NCBI GenBank assembly: GCA_937995535.1
Contig: CALKJU010000022.1
Coordinates: forward strand, 20,408-84,407
DNA length: 64,000 nt
From: an uncultured Alphaproteobacteria bacterium
GTDB taxonomy: Bacteria; Pseudomonadota; Alphaproteobacteria; Geminicoccales; Geminicoccaceae
Direction of reading: 5' to 3'
In this document: positions 54,814-63,765 of the stretch, piece after piece
Layout: every line of letters begins with the position of its first letter
Numbering within the stretch: the first letter of the stretch is position 1
Notes under the pieces: model-generated
The model's input: only the letters and a program-made list of their open reading frames with translations
Databases searched by the model: none
Told to the model about the DNA's origin: nothing
Program-made: the position numbers and the translations under genes

Positions 54814-57495
54814 ATGAGGGGAAATCGGCCGGCCGGGCGCGACCCGGCCGCCTCCAGCCCGATGGTCGCCCAGTACCAGCAGCTCAAGGACGCCCATCCG
54901 GGCACGCTGCTGTTCTTCCGGATGGGCGACTTCTACGAGCTGTTCTTCGAGGATGCAGTCGTCGCGGCGGCCGCGCTCGACATCGCGCTGACCAAGCGCG
55001 GGCAGCATCGCGGTGAGGAAATTCCCATGTGCGGGGTGCCGGCGCACAACGCCGAGCCCTATCTGCAGCGGCTGATCCGGCGCGGCTTCAAGGTGGCGAT
55101 CTGCGAGCAGATCGAGGACCCGGCGGAGGCCCGCAAGCGACCGGGCCGGCCGCTCGTCCGCCGCGACGTGGTCCGCATCGTCACGTCCGGCACGATCACC
55201 GAGGACGCCCTGCTGGAGGCGCGGACCAGCAGCTATCTGCTCGCCGTGGCGCGCAGCGGCGACCGGGCCGGGCTCGCCTGGGTCGACGTCTCGACCGGGG
55301 AGCTGACCACCGCGCCGGCCTCGCCGGAGGCCCTGGCGCACGAGATCGACCGCATCGGCCCGCGCGAGATCCTCCTGCCCGAGAGCTGGCTCGCCGACGG
55401 AGCCGCGGCGCGCTGCTGGGACGGGTTCGGCGAGCGGCTGTCCCCCTTGCCCGCCGCTACCTTCGAGAGCGTGGCCGGCGAGCGGCGCCTGCGTGAGGTC
55501 TTCGGTGTCCACGCGCTCGATGCGTTCGGTGCCTTCGAGCGCGCCGAGTTGGGTGCCGCCGGCGCCCTGGTCGAGTATCTGCGGCTGACCCAGAAAGGGC
55601 TCCTGCCGCGGCTCGGCCGCCCGCGCCGGCTCGCGCCCGGAACGATTCTGCAGATCGACCCGGCGACGCGGCGCAGCCTCGAGCTGCTGCAGAGCCTCGC
55701 CGGCGAGCGCGAGGGCAGCCTGCTCGGCGCTATCGACCGCACCGTGACGGCGGCCGGCGCGCGCCTGCTGGCCGAACGCCTCGCCGCACCGCTGACCGAC
55801 GCGGCGGCGATCCGCCGGCGCCTCGACCAGGTCGGCTGCCTCGTCGAGGCGCCGAGCCTGCGCGCGATGCTGCGCGAGGAGCTGCGCCGCACCCCGGACC
55901 TCCAGCGCTCGCTGGGGCGCCTGTCGCTCGGGCGCGGCGGACCGCGCGAGCTCGTGGCCATCGCCGCCGGCCTCGAGCGCGCCGCGCTGCTGCGTCAGGC
56001 GCTCGCCGGCGTCGAGATCCTGGCCGGCATCGCAGCCGAGCTCGCCGACCTCGGGCCGCTCGTGGCGCGCCTGCGCGGCACGCTCGCCGACGAGCCGCCC
56101 CTGCTCGCGCGCGACGGCGGGCTCGTGCGCGAGGGGGTCAGCGGCGAGCTTGACGAGCTGCGCGCGCTGCGCGACCGGAGCCGGCGGCACATCGCGGCGC
56201 TGGAGGCGCGCTACCGCGACGAGACAGGCATCCCGTCCCTCAAGGTCCGGCACAACAACCTCATCGGCTTCCACATCGAGGTCACCGCCGCGCACCTCGC
56301 CAAGGTGCCGCGCAGCTTCGTCCAGCGGCAGAGCATGAGCGGCGCCGTGCGCTACGCGACCGAGGAGCTGAGCGAGCTGGAGAGCCGGATCGCCAGCGCC
56401 GCCGAGCGCGCGCTCGCGCTCGAGGTGCAGATCTTCGAAGAGCTGCGCGCGCTGGTGCTCGCGCAAGCCGAGCCGATCGCGGCCACCGCCGCGGCGCTGG
56501 CCGTCCTCGACGTCGCCGCGGGGCTGGCCGAGGTCGCGGCGAGCGACGGCTGGACCTGCCCGGAGGTCGACGAGGGCACCGCATTCCGCGTCGAGGGCGG
56601 ACGCCATCCGGTGGTCGAGCAGGTGCTGCGCCGGCAGAGCCAGTCCTTCGTCGCCAACGACTGCGTGCTCGACGAGGCGCATCGGCTGTGGCTCGTCACT
56701 GGTCCCAACATGGCCGGCAAGAGCACCTTTCTGCGCCAGAACGCGCTGCTCGTGGTGCTGGCGCAGATCGGCAGCTTCGTCCCGGCGCGGCGCGCCGTGA
56801 TCGGCGTGGTCGACCGGCTGTTCAGCCGCGTCGGGGCGGCCGACGACCTCGCCCGCGGGCGTTCGACCTTCATGGTCGAGATGGTCGAGACGGCGACGAT
56901 TCTCCATCAGGCAGGCCGACGCAGCCTCGTCGTGCTGGACGAGATCGGCCGCGGCACGGCGACCTATGACGGCATGGCGCTGGCCTGGGCGATCGTCGAG
57001 CATCTGCACGATACCAACCGCTGCCGCGGCCTGTTCGCCACGCACTACCATGAGCTGACGGCCCTCGCCGCGCGGCTCCCGGCGCTCTCCTGCCACACCA
57101 TGCGGGTCAAGGAGTGGCGCGGGCAGGTCGTGTTCCTGCACGAGGTGGCGCCGGGCACTGCCGACCGCTCCTACGGCATCCATGTCGCCCGCCTCGCCGG
57201 CCTGCCGCGCGCGGTGCTGGAGCGCGCCGAGGAGGTGCTGGCGGGGCTGGAGGCGGGCGAGGCCGGCTCGGCGGCGGCGCGGCTGGCCGAGGACCTGCCG
57301 CTGTTCGCCGCGGCGCTGCGCCCGGCGCGGCCGGAGCCGCCGCGGCAGCGTCCCGATCCGTTGGCCACGCTGCTCGCCGGGGTCGATCCGGACGAGCTCA
57401 CGCCGCGCGCCGCCCTGGACCTGCTCTACCGGCTCAAGCGCGCGGCCGAGGAGCACGACCGGCCGGGCGTTGCGGCGGGAGGCGCCGGCTCCTAG
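54814..57495 (+). CDS. mutS: DNA mismatch repair protein MutS
   Basis: An 893-residue mismatch-recognition ATPase. The N-terminal mismatch-binding domain carries the F-x-E motif in FFRMGDFYELFFEDAV. The connector, lever and clamp (YRDETGIPSLKVRHNNLIGFHIEV) follow. The ATPase has Walker A GPNMAGKST, then LFSRVGAADDLARGRSTFMVEM, Walker B VVLDEIGRGTATYDG and the FATHYHELT signature. The C-terminal dimer helix is present. Length is normal for a full MutS I. Confidence 0.98.
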   Translation: MRGNRPAGRDPAASSPMVAQYQQLKDAHPGTLLFFRMGDFYELFFEDAVVAAAALDIALTKRGQHRGEEIPMCGVPAHNAEPYLQRLIRRGFKVAICEQIEDPAEARKRPGRPLVRRDVVRIVTSGTITEDALLEARTSSYLLAVARSGDRAGLAWVDVSTGELTTAPASPEALAHEIDRIGPREILLPESWLADGAAARCWDGFGERLSPLPAATFESVAGERRLREVFGVHALDAFGAFERAELGAAGALVEYLRLTQKGLLPRLGRPRRLAPGTILQIDPATRRSLELLQSLAGEREGSLLGAIDRTVTAAGARLLAERLAAPLTDAAAIRRRLDQVGCLVEAPSLRAMLREELRRTPDLQRSLGRLSLGRGGPRELVAIAAGLERAALLRQALAGVEILAGIAAELADLGPLVARLRGTLADEPPLLARDGGLVREGVSGELDELRALRDRSRRHIAALEARYRDETGIPSLKVRHNNLIGFHIEVTAAHLAKVPRSFVQRQSMSGAVRYATEELSELESRIASAAERALALEVQIFEELRALVLAQAEPIAATAAALAVLDVAAGLAEVAASDGWTCPEVDEGTAFRVEGGRHPVVEQVLRRQSQSFVANDCVLDEAHRLWLVTGPNMAGKSTFLRQNALLVVLAQIGSFVPARRAVIGVVDRLFSRVGAADDLARGRSTFMVEMVETATILHQAGRRSLVVLDEIGRGTATYDGMALAWAIVEHLHDTNRCRGLFATHYHELTALAARLPALSCHTMRVKEWRGQVVFLHEVAPGTADRSYGIHVARLAGLPRAVLERAEEVLAGLEAGEAGSAAARLAEDLPLFAAALRPARPEPPRQRPDPLATLLAGVDPDELTPRAALDLLYRLKRAAEEHDRPGVAAGGAGS

Positions 57496-57517
57496 ACTTT
57501 TCTCGGGGAGAACCGAC

Positions 57518-58036
57518 ATGTCGTGGTCACGTCTACCGCTGCTGCTCGCGTCGGCCGTCGCGGCCTCGGCGCTCGCCGCGGTCCCGGAGGGGTTGGCGCG
57601 GCTCGACCGGTTCGCTCGCGAGACGGCACCTCGCTGCGTCAGCGTCCCGGCCACGACCTGCTTCGAGGTGAGCTTCCACTTCGCCGACGCCGACGGCAGC
57701 GGCGGCCTGTCGCGCGCCGAACTCGACACCCTGCGCCGTGACGTCCTCGACTGGACGCGGCTCAACCGCGAGCGGCTCGCACCGGGCGACCGTCAGGGCA
57801 TCCTCGCCACACTGGCGGTGATCGAGGTGGCCGGCTTCGAGAGCCTCTTCGCCAGCTACGACGCGGACGGCGACGGCGTGCTGAGCCGGGTCGAGCTGCT
57901 CGCCGACCTGCGGCTCGACGAGCGGCCGCTGCCGCAGCTCGCCGCCGATCCGGGCGCCGTCGACTGGGACAGCCTGCGCCGGCGCCTCGGGCCGGCGGCT
58001 CTGCTCCTCGACCAGCTTCGGCCGGCGCGGGGCTGA
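57518..58036 (+). CDS. Secreted EF-hand protein
   Basis: A 172-residue protein with a signal peptide (LPLLLASAVAASALA) and two EF-hand loops: DADGSGGLSRAE and DADGDGVLSRVE, both with D-x-D-x-D/S-G-x-L-x-x-x-E spacing suited to calcium. Between them lies a helical stretch containing LATLAVIEVAGFESLFASY. A pair of Cys (RCVSVPATTCF) may form a disulfide. Likely a periplasmic calcium-binding protein, partner unknown. 23 bp after mutS. Confidence 0.85.
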   Translation: MSWSRLPLLLASAVAASALAAVPEGLARLDRFARETAPRCVSVPATTCFEVSFHFADADGSGGLSRAELDTLRRDVLDWTRLNRERLAPGDRQGILATLAVIEVAGFESLFASYDADGDGVLSRVELLADLRLDERPLPQLAADPGAVDWDSLRRRLGPAALLLDQLRPARG

Positions 58037-58041
58037 GGGGC

Positions 58042-58569
58042 ATGGCCGGCGTCCGCGAGCGCATGCGCGTGGTCGAGGGCGACATCACCGCGCTCGACGT
58101 CGACGCGATCGTCAACGCCGCCAACGAGCGCCTCGCGCCGGGCGGCGGGGTGTGCGGCGCGATCCACCGCGCCGCGGGACCGGAGCTGGCGAAAGCCTGT
58201 GCGGCGATCGGTCATTGCCCGACCGGCGACGCGCGGCTGACACCCGGCTTCGGCCTCAAGGCGCGGTTCGTGGTGCATGCGGTAGGCCCGGTCTGGCAGG
58301 GCGGCGTGGCCGGCGAGGACGCGCTCCTCGCCAGCGCCTACCGGCGCTCCTGCGAGGTGGCGGCGGCGGCCGGCGCGCGCAGCCTCGCCTTTCCAGCGAT
58401 CTCGACCGGGATCTACGGCTTCCCGGCGGAGCGCGCGGCGCCCATCGCGGTGCGCGCGGTGGCGCAAGCGCTCGCGGACGATCCGCGGCTTGCCGACGTC
58501 GTCTTCTGTTGCTTCGGTGCCGGCTCGGCGGCTCTGCACCGGGCAGCGCTCGGCGCTCTCGACCTCTGA
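58042..58569 (+). CDS. Macrodomain O-acetyl-ADP-ribose deacetylase
   Basis: A 175-residue YmdB-like macrodomain: VEGDITALDVDAIVNAANERLAPGGGVCGAIHRAAG is the ADP-ribose site with Asn and the Gly-rich loop, followed by GDARLTPGFGLKARFVVHAVGP and FPAISTGIYGFP (second phosphate loop). Hydrolyses O-acetyl-ADP-ribose or removes ADP-ribose from proteins. GAGGGG stands before the ATG, 6 bp after the EF-hand gene. Confidence 0.94.
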   Translation: MAGVRERMRVVEGDITALDVDAIVNAANERLAPGGGVCGAIHRAAGPELAKACAAIGHCPTGDARLTPGFGLKARFVVHAVGPVWQGGVAGEDALLASAYRRSCEVAAAAGARSLAFPAISTGIYGFPAERAAPIAVRAVAQALADDPRLADVVFCCFGAGSAALHRAALGALDL

Positions 58570-58603
58570 GCCAGGCACCCGCGCCCCGATCCGCGGAGGG
58601 ACC

Positions 58604-59530
58604 GTGCAGCCCGACCTGATCTGCCTTGGCGAGCCGCTGATCGAGTTCAACCAGACCCAACGCGGCGAGCCCAACTATCTGATGGGCTTCGGCGGCGACA
58701 CCTCGAACTGCGCGATCGCCGCGGCGCGTCAGGGGGCGAGCGTCGGCTACCTCACCGCGCTCGGCCAGGACAGCTTCGGCGACGCCTTCGTCCGTCTCTG
58801 GGACGCCGAGGGTGTCGACTACTCGAACGTCATGCGCCTGCCCGACGCGCCGACCGGGATCTACTTCGTCACCCACGGGCCGTCCGGCCACGAGTTCGCT
58901 TACCTGCGCAAGGGCTCGGCGGCGAGCCGGTTCGCCCCGGCCGACCTGCCCGCGGACTACATCGCCAAGGCGCGTATCCTGCACGTCTCCGGGATCAGCG
59001 AGGCGATCAGCGAGACCGCCTGCGACACGGTGCTGCGGGCGGTCGAGATCGCCCGCGCCGGGGACACGCTGGTCTCCCTCGACACCAATCTGCGGCTGCG
59101 CCTGTGGCCGCTGCCGCGGGCCCGGGCGATCATCGAGGCGACCGCGCGGATGGCCGACATCGTCCTGCCCGGGCTGGACGATGCCCGGGCGCTCACCGGC
59201 CGCGACGACCCGGAGGCGATCGCCGACCACTATCTGCGCGGCGGGGCGCGGATCGTCGCCCTGACGCTGGGCCCGGAGGGGGTGCTGGTCGCGACCGCGG
59301 AGCGCCGCGAGCGGATTGCGGCGCACGCGGTCGACGCGGTCGACGCGACCGGCGCCGGTGACGCCTTCGACGGCGCCTTCCTCGCCGAATATCTGCGCAG
59401 CGGCGATCCGTTCGCCGCCGCGCGCTGGGGCAACGCCGCCGCGGCGCTCGCGGTCAGCGGCTTCGGCGCGGTCGCGCCGCTGCCCGACCGCGCCGCGGTG
59501 GCCCAGCTGCTCAATGTCGCCGGCGGCTGA
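58604..59530 (+). CDS. PfkB-family kinase, probable 2-keto-3-deoxygluconate kinase
   Basis: A 308-residue ribokinase-fold kinase: LICLGEPLIEFNQT, MGFGGDTSNCAIAAARQGASVGYLTALG and the C-terminal PfkB signature DATGAGDAFDGAFLAE with catalytic D253. GGAGGG precedes GTG 58604. The next two genes are dgoK and a KDPGal/KDPG aldolase, so KDG/KDGal-type sugar acids are the likely substrates. Relatives include KdgK, but fructokinases look similar. Confidence 0.88.
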   Translation: MQPDLICLGEPLIEFNQTQRGEPNYLMGFGGDTSNCAIAAARQGASVGYLTALGQDSFGDAFVRLWDAEGVDYSNVMRLPDAPTGIYFVTHGPSGHEFAYLRKGSAASRFAPADLPADYIAKARILHVSGISEAISETACDTVLRAVEIARAGDTLVSLDTNLRLRLWPLPRARAIIEATARMADIVLPGLDDARALTGRDDPEAIADHYLRGGARIVALTLGPEGVLVATAERRERIAAHAVDAVDATGAGDAFDGAFLAEYLRSGDPFAAARWGNAAAALAVSGFGAVAPLPDRAAVAQLLNVAGG

Positions 59531-59531
59531 G

Positions 59532-60458
59532 ATGGGCGCGGCGGCGCTGATCGGGCTCGACTGGGGCACGAGCGCGTTTCGCGCCTACCGGCTCGCCGCC
59601 GATGGCACGATCCTCGAGCGGCGCGCCGCGGAGGCCGGCATCCTCGCCGTCCCCGGCGGCGACTTCGCCGGCGAGCTGGTCCGGCAGATCGGCGACTGGC
59701 TCGCGGCCGCGCCGGAGCTGCCACTGCTGGCGTCGGGCATGATCGGCAGCCGCCAGGGCTGGATCGAGGTGCCCTACGCCCGCTGCCCGGCCGGCGCGGC
59801 CGAGCTGGTCGCGGGGCTCGTCGAGCACCGCACGGCCACGGGCACGCGGCTCTGGTTCGTGCCCGGCCTCAGCCACGAGGGCGGGGACGGCGTGCCGGAC
59901 GTGATGCGCGGCGAGGAGACGCAGATCCTCGGCGTCGGCGGCGACGCCGCGGCGCGGCTCGTGGTCCTGCCCGGCACGCACAGCAAATGGGCCCTGGTCG
60001 AGGCCGGGCGGGTCGTCTGGTTCGCGACCTTCATGACCGGCGAGCTGTTCGCCGTGCTGCGCCGCCACTCGATCCTCGGCCGGCTGATGGTCGCGGACGG
60101 CGACGACGCGGCGGCCTTCGCCCGCGGCCTTCGCGCGGGGCTCAGCGGCGATCGCGCCCAGGGCGGGCTGCTGCACCGCCTGTTCAGCGTCCGCACGCTG
60201 GGCCTGTTCGATCGGCTGCCGGCGACCGGCCTCGCCGACTACCTCTCCGGCCTGCTGATCGGCGAGGAGGTCCGCGAGGCGCTGGGCTGGATCGGGCACC
60301 GTGCGGCAGGCGAGGTGGTGATCGTCGGCGGCCCGGGCCTCGCCGGACGCTACCAGGAGGCGCTCGGCCAGGCGGGGCTTGCCGCGCTGCCGTTCGCGGG
60401 CGAGGCGGCGGCGCTGGGCCAGCTCGCCATCGCCCGCGCCGCCGGGCTGGTCCGCTGA
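59532..60458 (+). CDS. dgoK: 2-dehydro-3-deoxygalactonokinase
   Basis: A 308-residue DgoK family (ASKHA) kinase phosphorylating 2-keto-3-deoxygalactonate at O6. It begins ALIGLDWGTSAFRAYRLAADG (phosphate 1 loop) and continues LPLLASGMIGSRQGWIEVPY, then RGEETQILG and LVVLPGTHSKWALVEAGRV, all family hallmarks. Starts 1 bp after the stop of the kinase gene and overlaps dgoA by 4 bp. Confidence 0.94.
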   Translation: MGAAALIGLDWGTSAFRAYRLAADGTILERRAAEAGILAVPGGDFAGELVRQIGDWLAAAPELPLLASGMIGSRQGWIEVPYARCPAGAAELVAGLVEHRTATGTRLWFVPGLSHEGGDGVPDVMRGEETQILGVGGDAAARLVVLPGTHSKWALVEAGRVVWFATFMTGELFAVLRRHSILGRLMVADGDDAAAFARGLRAGLSGDRAQGGLLHRLFSVRTLGLFDRLPATGLADYLSGLLIGEEVREALGWIGHRAAGEVVIVGGPGLAGRYQEALGQAGLAALPFAGEAAALGQLAIARAAGLVR

Positions 60459-61087
60459 GCGCCGCCGACCCGCTCGCCGTCGACCCGCCGCTGGTCGCGA
60501 TCCTGCGCGGGCTGCGGCCCGAGGAGGCGGTGCCGATCGGTGCGGCGCTCCTCGCCGCCGGCTTCCGGATCCTCGAGGTGCCGCTCAATTCGCCCGAGCC
60601 GTTCACGAGCATCGCCCGGCTCGCAGAGGCGTTCGGCGGGCGGGCGCTGATCGGCGCCGGCACGGTGCTGGCGGCGGCGGACGTCGCGCGTCTGGCGGCG
60701 GCCGGCGGGCGGCTCTGCGTCATGCCGCACGGCGACGTCGCGGTCGTCCGCGAGGCGAAGCGCCGCGGCCTCGTCTGCCTGCCGGGCGTGGCCACGCCGA
60801 CCGAGGCGTTCGCGGCGCTCGCCGCCGGGGCCGATGGGCTGAAGCTGTTTCCCGCCGAGATGCTGCCGCCGGCGGTGGTCCGCGCCTGGCGGGCGGTGCT
60901 GCCGGCGGGCACGCGCCTTTACCCGGTGGGCGGGATCACGCCGGCGACGATGGCACCCTACCTCGCCGCCGGCGTCGCCGGCTTCGGGCTCGGCTCCGCA
61001 CTCTACCGGCCGGGGATGACGCCGGCCGAGGTGAGCGCGACCGCGGCCGCGTTCGTCGCCGCGTGGCGCGCGCTCGCGCCGAGCTGA
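60455..61087 (+). CDS. dgoA: 2-dehydro-3-deoxy-6-phosphogalactonate/gluconate aldolase, CTG start in the dgoK stop
   Basis: A 210-residue class I KDPG/KDPGal aldolase: PPLVAILRGLRPEEAVPIGAAL, then RILEVPLNSPEPFTSIARLAEAFG (catalytic Glu), IGAGTVL, and ADGLKLFPAEML with the Schiff-base Lys. It splits KDPGal to pyruvate and glyceraldehyde-3-phosphate. The N-terminus needs about 12 residues before PPLVAILRG, and the only start there is CTG 60455 within CTGA of the dgoK stop. The next ATG/GTG/TTG would remove the beta-1 strand. No good SD is visible, so initiation is probably coupled. Confidence 0.9.
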   Translation: MSAADPLAVDPPLVAILRGLRPEEAVPIGAALLAAGFRILEVPLNSPEPFTSIARLAEAFGGRALIGAGTVLAAADVARLAAAGGRLCVMPHGDVAVVREAKRRGLVCLPGVATPTEAFAALAAGADGLKLFPAEMLPPAVVRAWRAVLPAGTRLYPVGGITPATMAPYLAAGVAGFGLGSALYRPGMTPAEVSATAAAFVAAWRALAPS

Positions 61088-61140
61088 CGGGGCGCAAGGA
61101 TCGGGTGTCGGCAGCGCGGGGCCATGCCTAGGATCGCGCC

Positions 61141-62031
61141 ATGGCCGCCGAGGTGCCCAGGATGACCGTCGACCACGCCGAGCTGTCCGCCGACTACGCC
61201 CGTGTCGAGCGGGCCATCCGCTTCATCGAGGCGCACCGGCTGACGCAGCCGAAGCTGGACGAGGTCGCCGAGGCGATGGGCCTGTCGCCGTTCCACGCGC
61301 AGCGCCTGTTCACCCGCTGGGTCGGCGTGAGCCCGAAGCGCTTTCTGGGCCTCCTGACGGTCGAGCACGCCAAGGCGGCGCTCGCTGCGCGCGCGAGCGT
61401 GCTCGACACGGCCTACGATGTCGGCCTTTCCGGCCCGTCGCGGCTGCACGACCTGTTCGTCACCTACGAGGCGCTGACGCCCGGCGAGTACAAGGCCCGC
61501 GGCGCCGGGATGACGCTGCGTTGGGGTGTGCACCCGACGCCGTTCGGCGAGGCGCTGCTGGCCGTCACCGAGCGCGGCGTGGCGCGGCTCGCCTTCATCG
61601 CCGGGGACGAGCTCGCGGACGCACTGGACGAGGTCCGCAAGGACTGGCCGGCGAGCGCGCTGGTCCGCGACCAGGACGGCACCGCCGCCTGGCTGCCGCG
61701 CATCTTTCCCGGGGGGCGGTCGGCCGAGCCGCTGCCGCTGCTGGCCAAGGGCACGGCCTTCCAGACCCAGGTCTGGCGCGCGCTGCTGCGCATCCCGGCG
61801 GGCGCGACGATGACCTACGGCGAGCTCGCCGCGGCGCTCGGCAAGCCCGGTGCGGCGCGCGCCGTCGGCACCGCCTGCAAGGTCAATCCGATCGCCTTTC
61901 TCATCCCCTGCCACCGGGTGATCCGCGCGACCGGAGCCCTCGGCGGCTATCGCTGGGGCCTCGTGCGCAAGCGCGCCATGCTGGCCTGGGAGGCGGCGCG
62001 GTGCCAAGAGGAGGGCCGCGCCGCCGCCTGA
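61141..62031 (+). CDS. AraC-type HTH plus methylated-DNA-protein-cysteine methyltransferase (Ada-like)
   Basis: A 296-residue fusion. Residues 20-120 are an AraC helix-turn-helix (IEAHRLTQPKLDEVAEAMGLSPFH, then VLDTAYDVGLSGPSRLHDLF). Residues 125-285 are an MGMT domain with the acceptor C257 in IPCHRVI. It repairs O6-methylguanine by suicide transfer. Compared with Ada, the N-terminal zinc-Cys domain that reads methylphosphotriesters is missing, so the regulator would lack the classic switch. ATG 61141 and 61162 are possible starts. Confidence 0.92.
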   Translation: MAAEVPRMTVDHAELSADYARVERAIRFIEAHRLTQPKLDEVAEAMGLSPFHAQRLFTRWVGVSPKRFLGLLTVEHAKAALAARASVLDTAYDVGLSGPSRLHDLFVTYEALTPGEYKARGAGMTLRWGVHPTPFGEALLAVTERGVARLAFIAGDELADALDEVRKDWPASALVRDQDGTAAWLPRIFPGGRSAEPLPLLAKGTAFQTQVWRALLRIPAGATMTYGELAAALGKPGAARAVGTACKVNPIAFLIPCHRVIRATGALGGYRWGLVRKRAMLAWEAARCQEEGRAAA

Positions 62032-62042
62032 CCGGAGCCCGC

Positions 62043-63089
62043 ATGTCCCTGCCACCGCTCGAGGTCGATCTCTACAGCGACACCAAGACCCGCCCGACCG
62101 CGGCGATGCGCCGGGCGATGGCCGCGGCCGAGGTCGGCGACGAGCAGGCGTTCGAGGACCCGACGGTCAACGCCCTGGTCGAGCGGGTCGCGGCGCTCCT
62201 CGGCAAGGAGGCGGCGGTCTTCCTCCCCTCCGGCACGATGGCCAACGAGATCGCCTACCGCCTGCATGTCCGGCCGGGCGAGGAGATCGTGCTCGACGCG
62301 ACCGCGCACGCGATCGACGCCGAGGCCGGCGGCCCCGCAGCGCTGGCCGGCGCCATGCTCAATGCCGTACCAGGGACCCGTGGCGTGTTCACCGCCGCCC
62401 AGCTCGAGGCGGCGATCCGCCCGCTCGGCCGCCACTTCCCCCGCACCCGCTGCGTCTCGGTCGAGAACACGAGCAATTTCGGCGGCGGCACGGTGTGGCC
62501 GTTGCGGGTGCTCGACGAGGTCTGCGCGGCCGCCCGCCGGCACGGGCTCGCCACCCATCTCGACGGCGCGCGGCTTTTGAACGCGGTGGTCGCCTCCGGC
62601 GTGGCCGCGGCGCGGATCTGCCGCGACTTCGACTCCTGCTGGCTCGACTTCAGCAAGGGGCTGGGTGCCCCGATCGGCGCCTGCCTCGCCGGCAGCCGGG
62701 CGTTCGTCGAGGAGGCGTGGCGGCTCAAGCAGCAGATGGGCGGGGCGATGCGCCAGGCCGGGATCGTCGCCGCCGGCGCGCTCTACGCGCTCGACCACCA
62801 TGTCGAGCGGCTGGCCGAGGATCACGCCAACGCCCGGCACCTCGCCGTGGGTCTGGCCGAGCTGCCCGGGATCGTCATCGACCCGGCCCTGGTCGAGACC
62901 AACATCGTCTTCTTCGAGATCGACCGGCCCGGGCTCGGCGCCGAGGCGTTCGACGCCGGCCTGCGCCGCCAGGGCGTGCGGATGGGTGCCGTCGGTCCCC
63001 GCCGGGTCCGCGCCGTCACCCATCTCGACGTCGACCGCGCCGCGATCGACCGCGCGCTCGCCGCCGCGGCGCGGGTGCTGCGGGACTAG
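62043..63089 (+). CDS. ltaE: Low-specificity L-threonine aldolase
   Basis: A 348-residue PLP fold-type I enzyme. [26 protein letters not shown] at the start, [10 protein letters not shown] (phosphate loop), [15 protein letters not shown] with the Asp that contacts the ring nitrogen, and DFSKGLGAP with the PLP Lys K205. Splits L-threonine (and allo forms) to glycine and acetaldehyde. The stop TAG lies in a CTAG palindrome that is also the stop of the convergent hicB gene. Confidence 0.94.
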   Translation: MSLPPLEVDLYSDTKTRPTAAMRRAMAAAEVGDEQAFEDPTVNALVERVAALLGKEAAVFLPSGTMANEIAYRLHVRPGEEIVLDATAHAIDAEAGGPAALAGAMLNAVPGTRGVFTAAQLEAAIRPLGRHFPRTRCVSVENTSNFGGGTVWPLRVLDEVCAAARRHGLATHLDGARLLNAVVASGVAAARICRDFDSCWLDFSKGLGAPIGACLAGSRAFVEEAWRLKQQMGGAMRQAGIVAAGALYALDHHVERLAEDHANARHLAVGLAELPGIVIDPALVETNIVFFEIDRPGLGAEAFDAGLRRQGVRMGAVGPRRVRAVTHLDVDRAAIDRALAAAARVLRD

Positions 63090-63298
63090 GCGGCGATCAC
63101 CTCGTCGCGCACGAAGTGCAGCCGGATGACGCGCGGACGGTCCAGCTCGTCCTCGTCGAAGTGGCAGCGCACCGCGTCGCGGACCATCTCGCGCAGCTCG
63201 TCCTCGCTCTCGGCCTGCGTGACGATCGCATGCCCCAGCGCGCGGGCGACGAAGCCGCCCTCGGGATCCGGCTCGACGAGGAAGACGATCTCAGCCAT
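63086..63298 (-). CDS. HicB-like antitoxin
   Basis: A 70-residue protein with the HicB partial RNase H-like fold: MAEIVFLVEPDPEGGFVARALGH, then VTQAESEDELREMVRDAVRCHF and a closing strand. It has no C-terminal DNA-binding domain, unlike longer HicB proteins. ATG 63298 chosen; 63307 is an alternative. Downstream of hicA on the same strand, so toxin first and antitoxin second, the usual order for hicAB. Confidence 0.85.
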   Translation of the reverse strand: MAEIVFLVEPDPEGGFVARALGHAIVTQAESEDELREMVRDAVRCHFDEDELDRPRVIRLHFVRDEVIAA

Positions 63299-63360
63299 GC
63301 ATCGCAACTTACGCGAAGGGACCCCTTGGTGTCACGGCCCGGGTGGGGACGCGAGGCGTG

Positions 63361-63612
63361 TCAGCCGAACAGGCGTCGTTTGAGTGCATCGACGTCCGTT
63401 TTGAGCGCCGCTGCCACTTCTTTAACGATACCGTGCAGGGTGCCGGTCTTGAGCGCGCGGTGGTCGGGAACGGTGACGCGATGCATACGCCCATCGTCCC
63501 AGGCTTCCAGGCGGATGTGGCTGCCACTCTGGCGCGAGATGCGATAGCCGAGCGAACTCAATAGTTTGGCCAGTCGGCGGCCGGACAAGTTTCGCGGGAG
63601 TGGTATTTTCAC
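63361..63612 (-). CDS. HicA-type mRNA interferase toxin
   Basis: An 83-residue double-stranded RNA-binding-fold toxin (YcfA/HicA): NLSGRRLAKLLSSLGYRISRQSGSHIRL carries the catalytic G-S-H (H32), followed by RVTVPDHRALKTGTLHGIVKEVA. Cleaves mRNA and is neutralised by HicB. Slightly longer than E. coli HicA (58 residues). Upstream is an AT-rich 150-bp gap without a gene. Confidence 0.9.
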   Translation of the reverse strand: MKIPLPRNLSGRRLAKLLSSLGYRISRQSGSHIRLEAWDDGRMHRVTVPDHRALKTGTLHGIVKEVAAALKTDVDALKRRLFG

Positions 63613-63765
63613 GGTAGTCCGTCGAATGCAGGTCCACCACCCGTCGGCCGACGGCCGCGCGGTCTATTCGATCGGCAGCTAACAAGTGTTCAGTTGGGGT
63701 GCAAGTCATTATCCAAAGTAGTTGTTGGGGGCCGTGTGAGAACAATTTTCCTAAACTTTTAAGAG

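Noticed and set aside
54808..57765. A 985-codon open frame on the minus strand opposite mutS
   Set aside because: Composition is Arg/Gln/Gly/Ala-rich without motifs, and mutS is full length and intact on the other strand.
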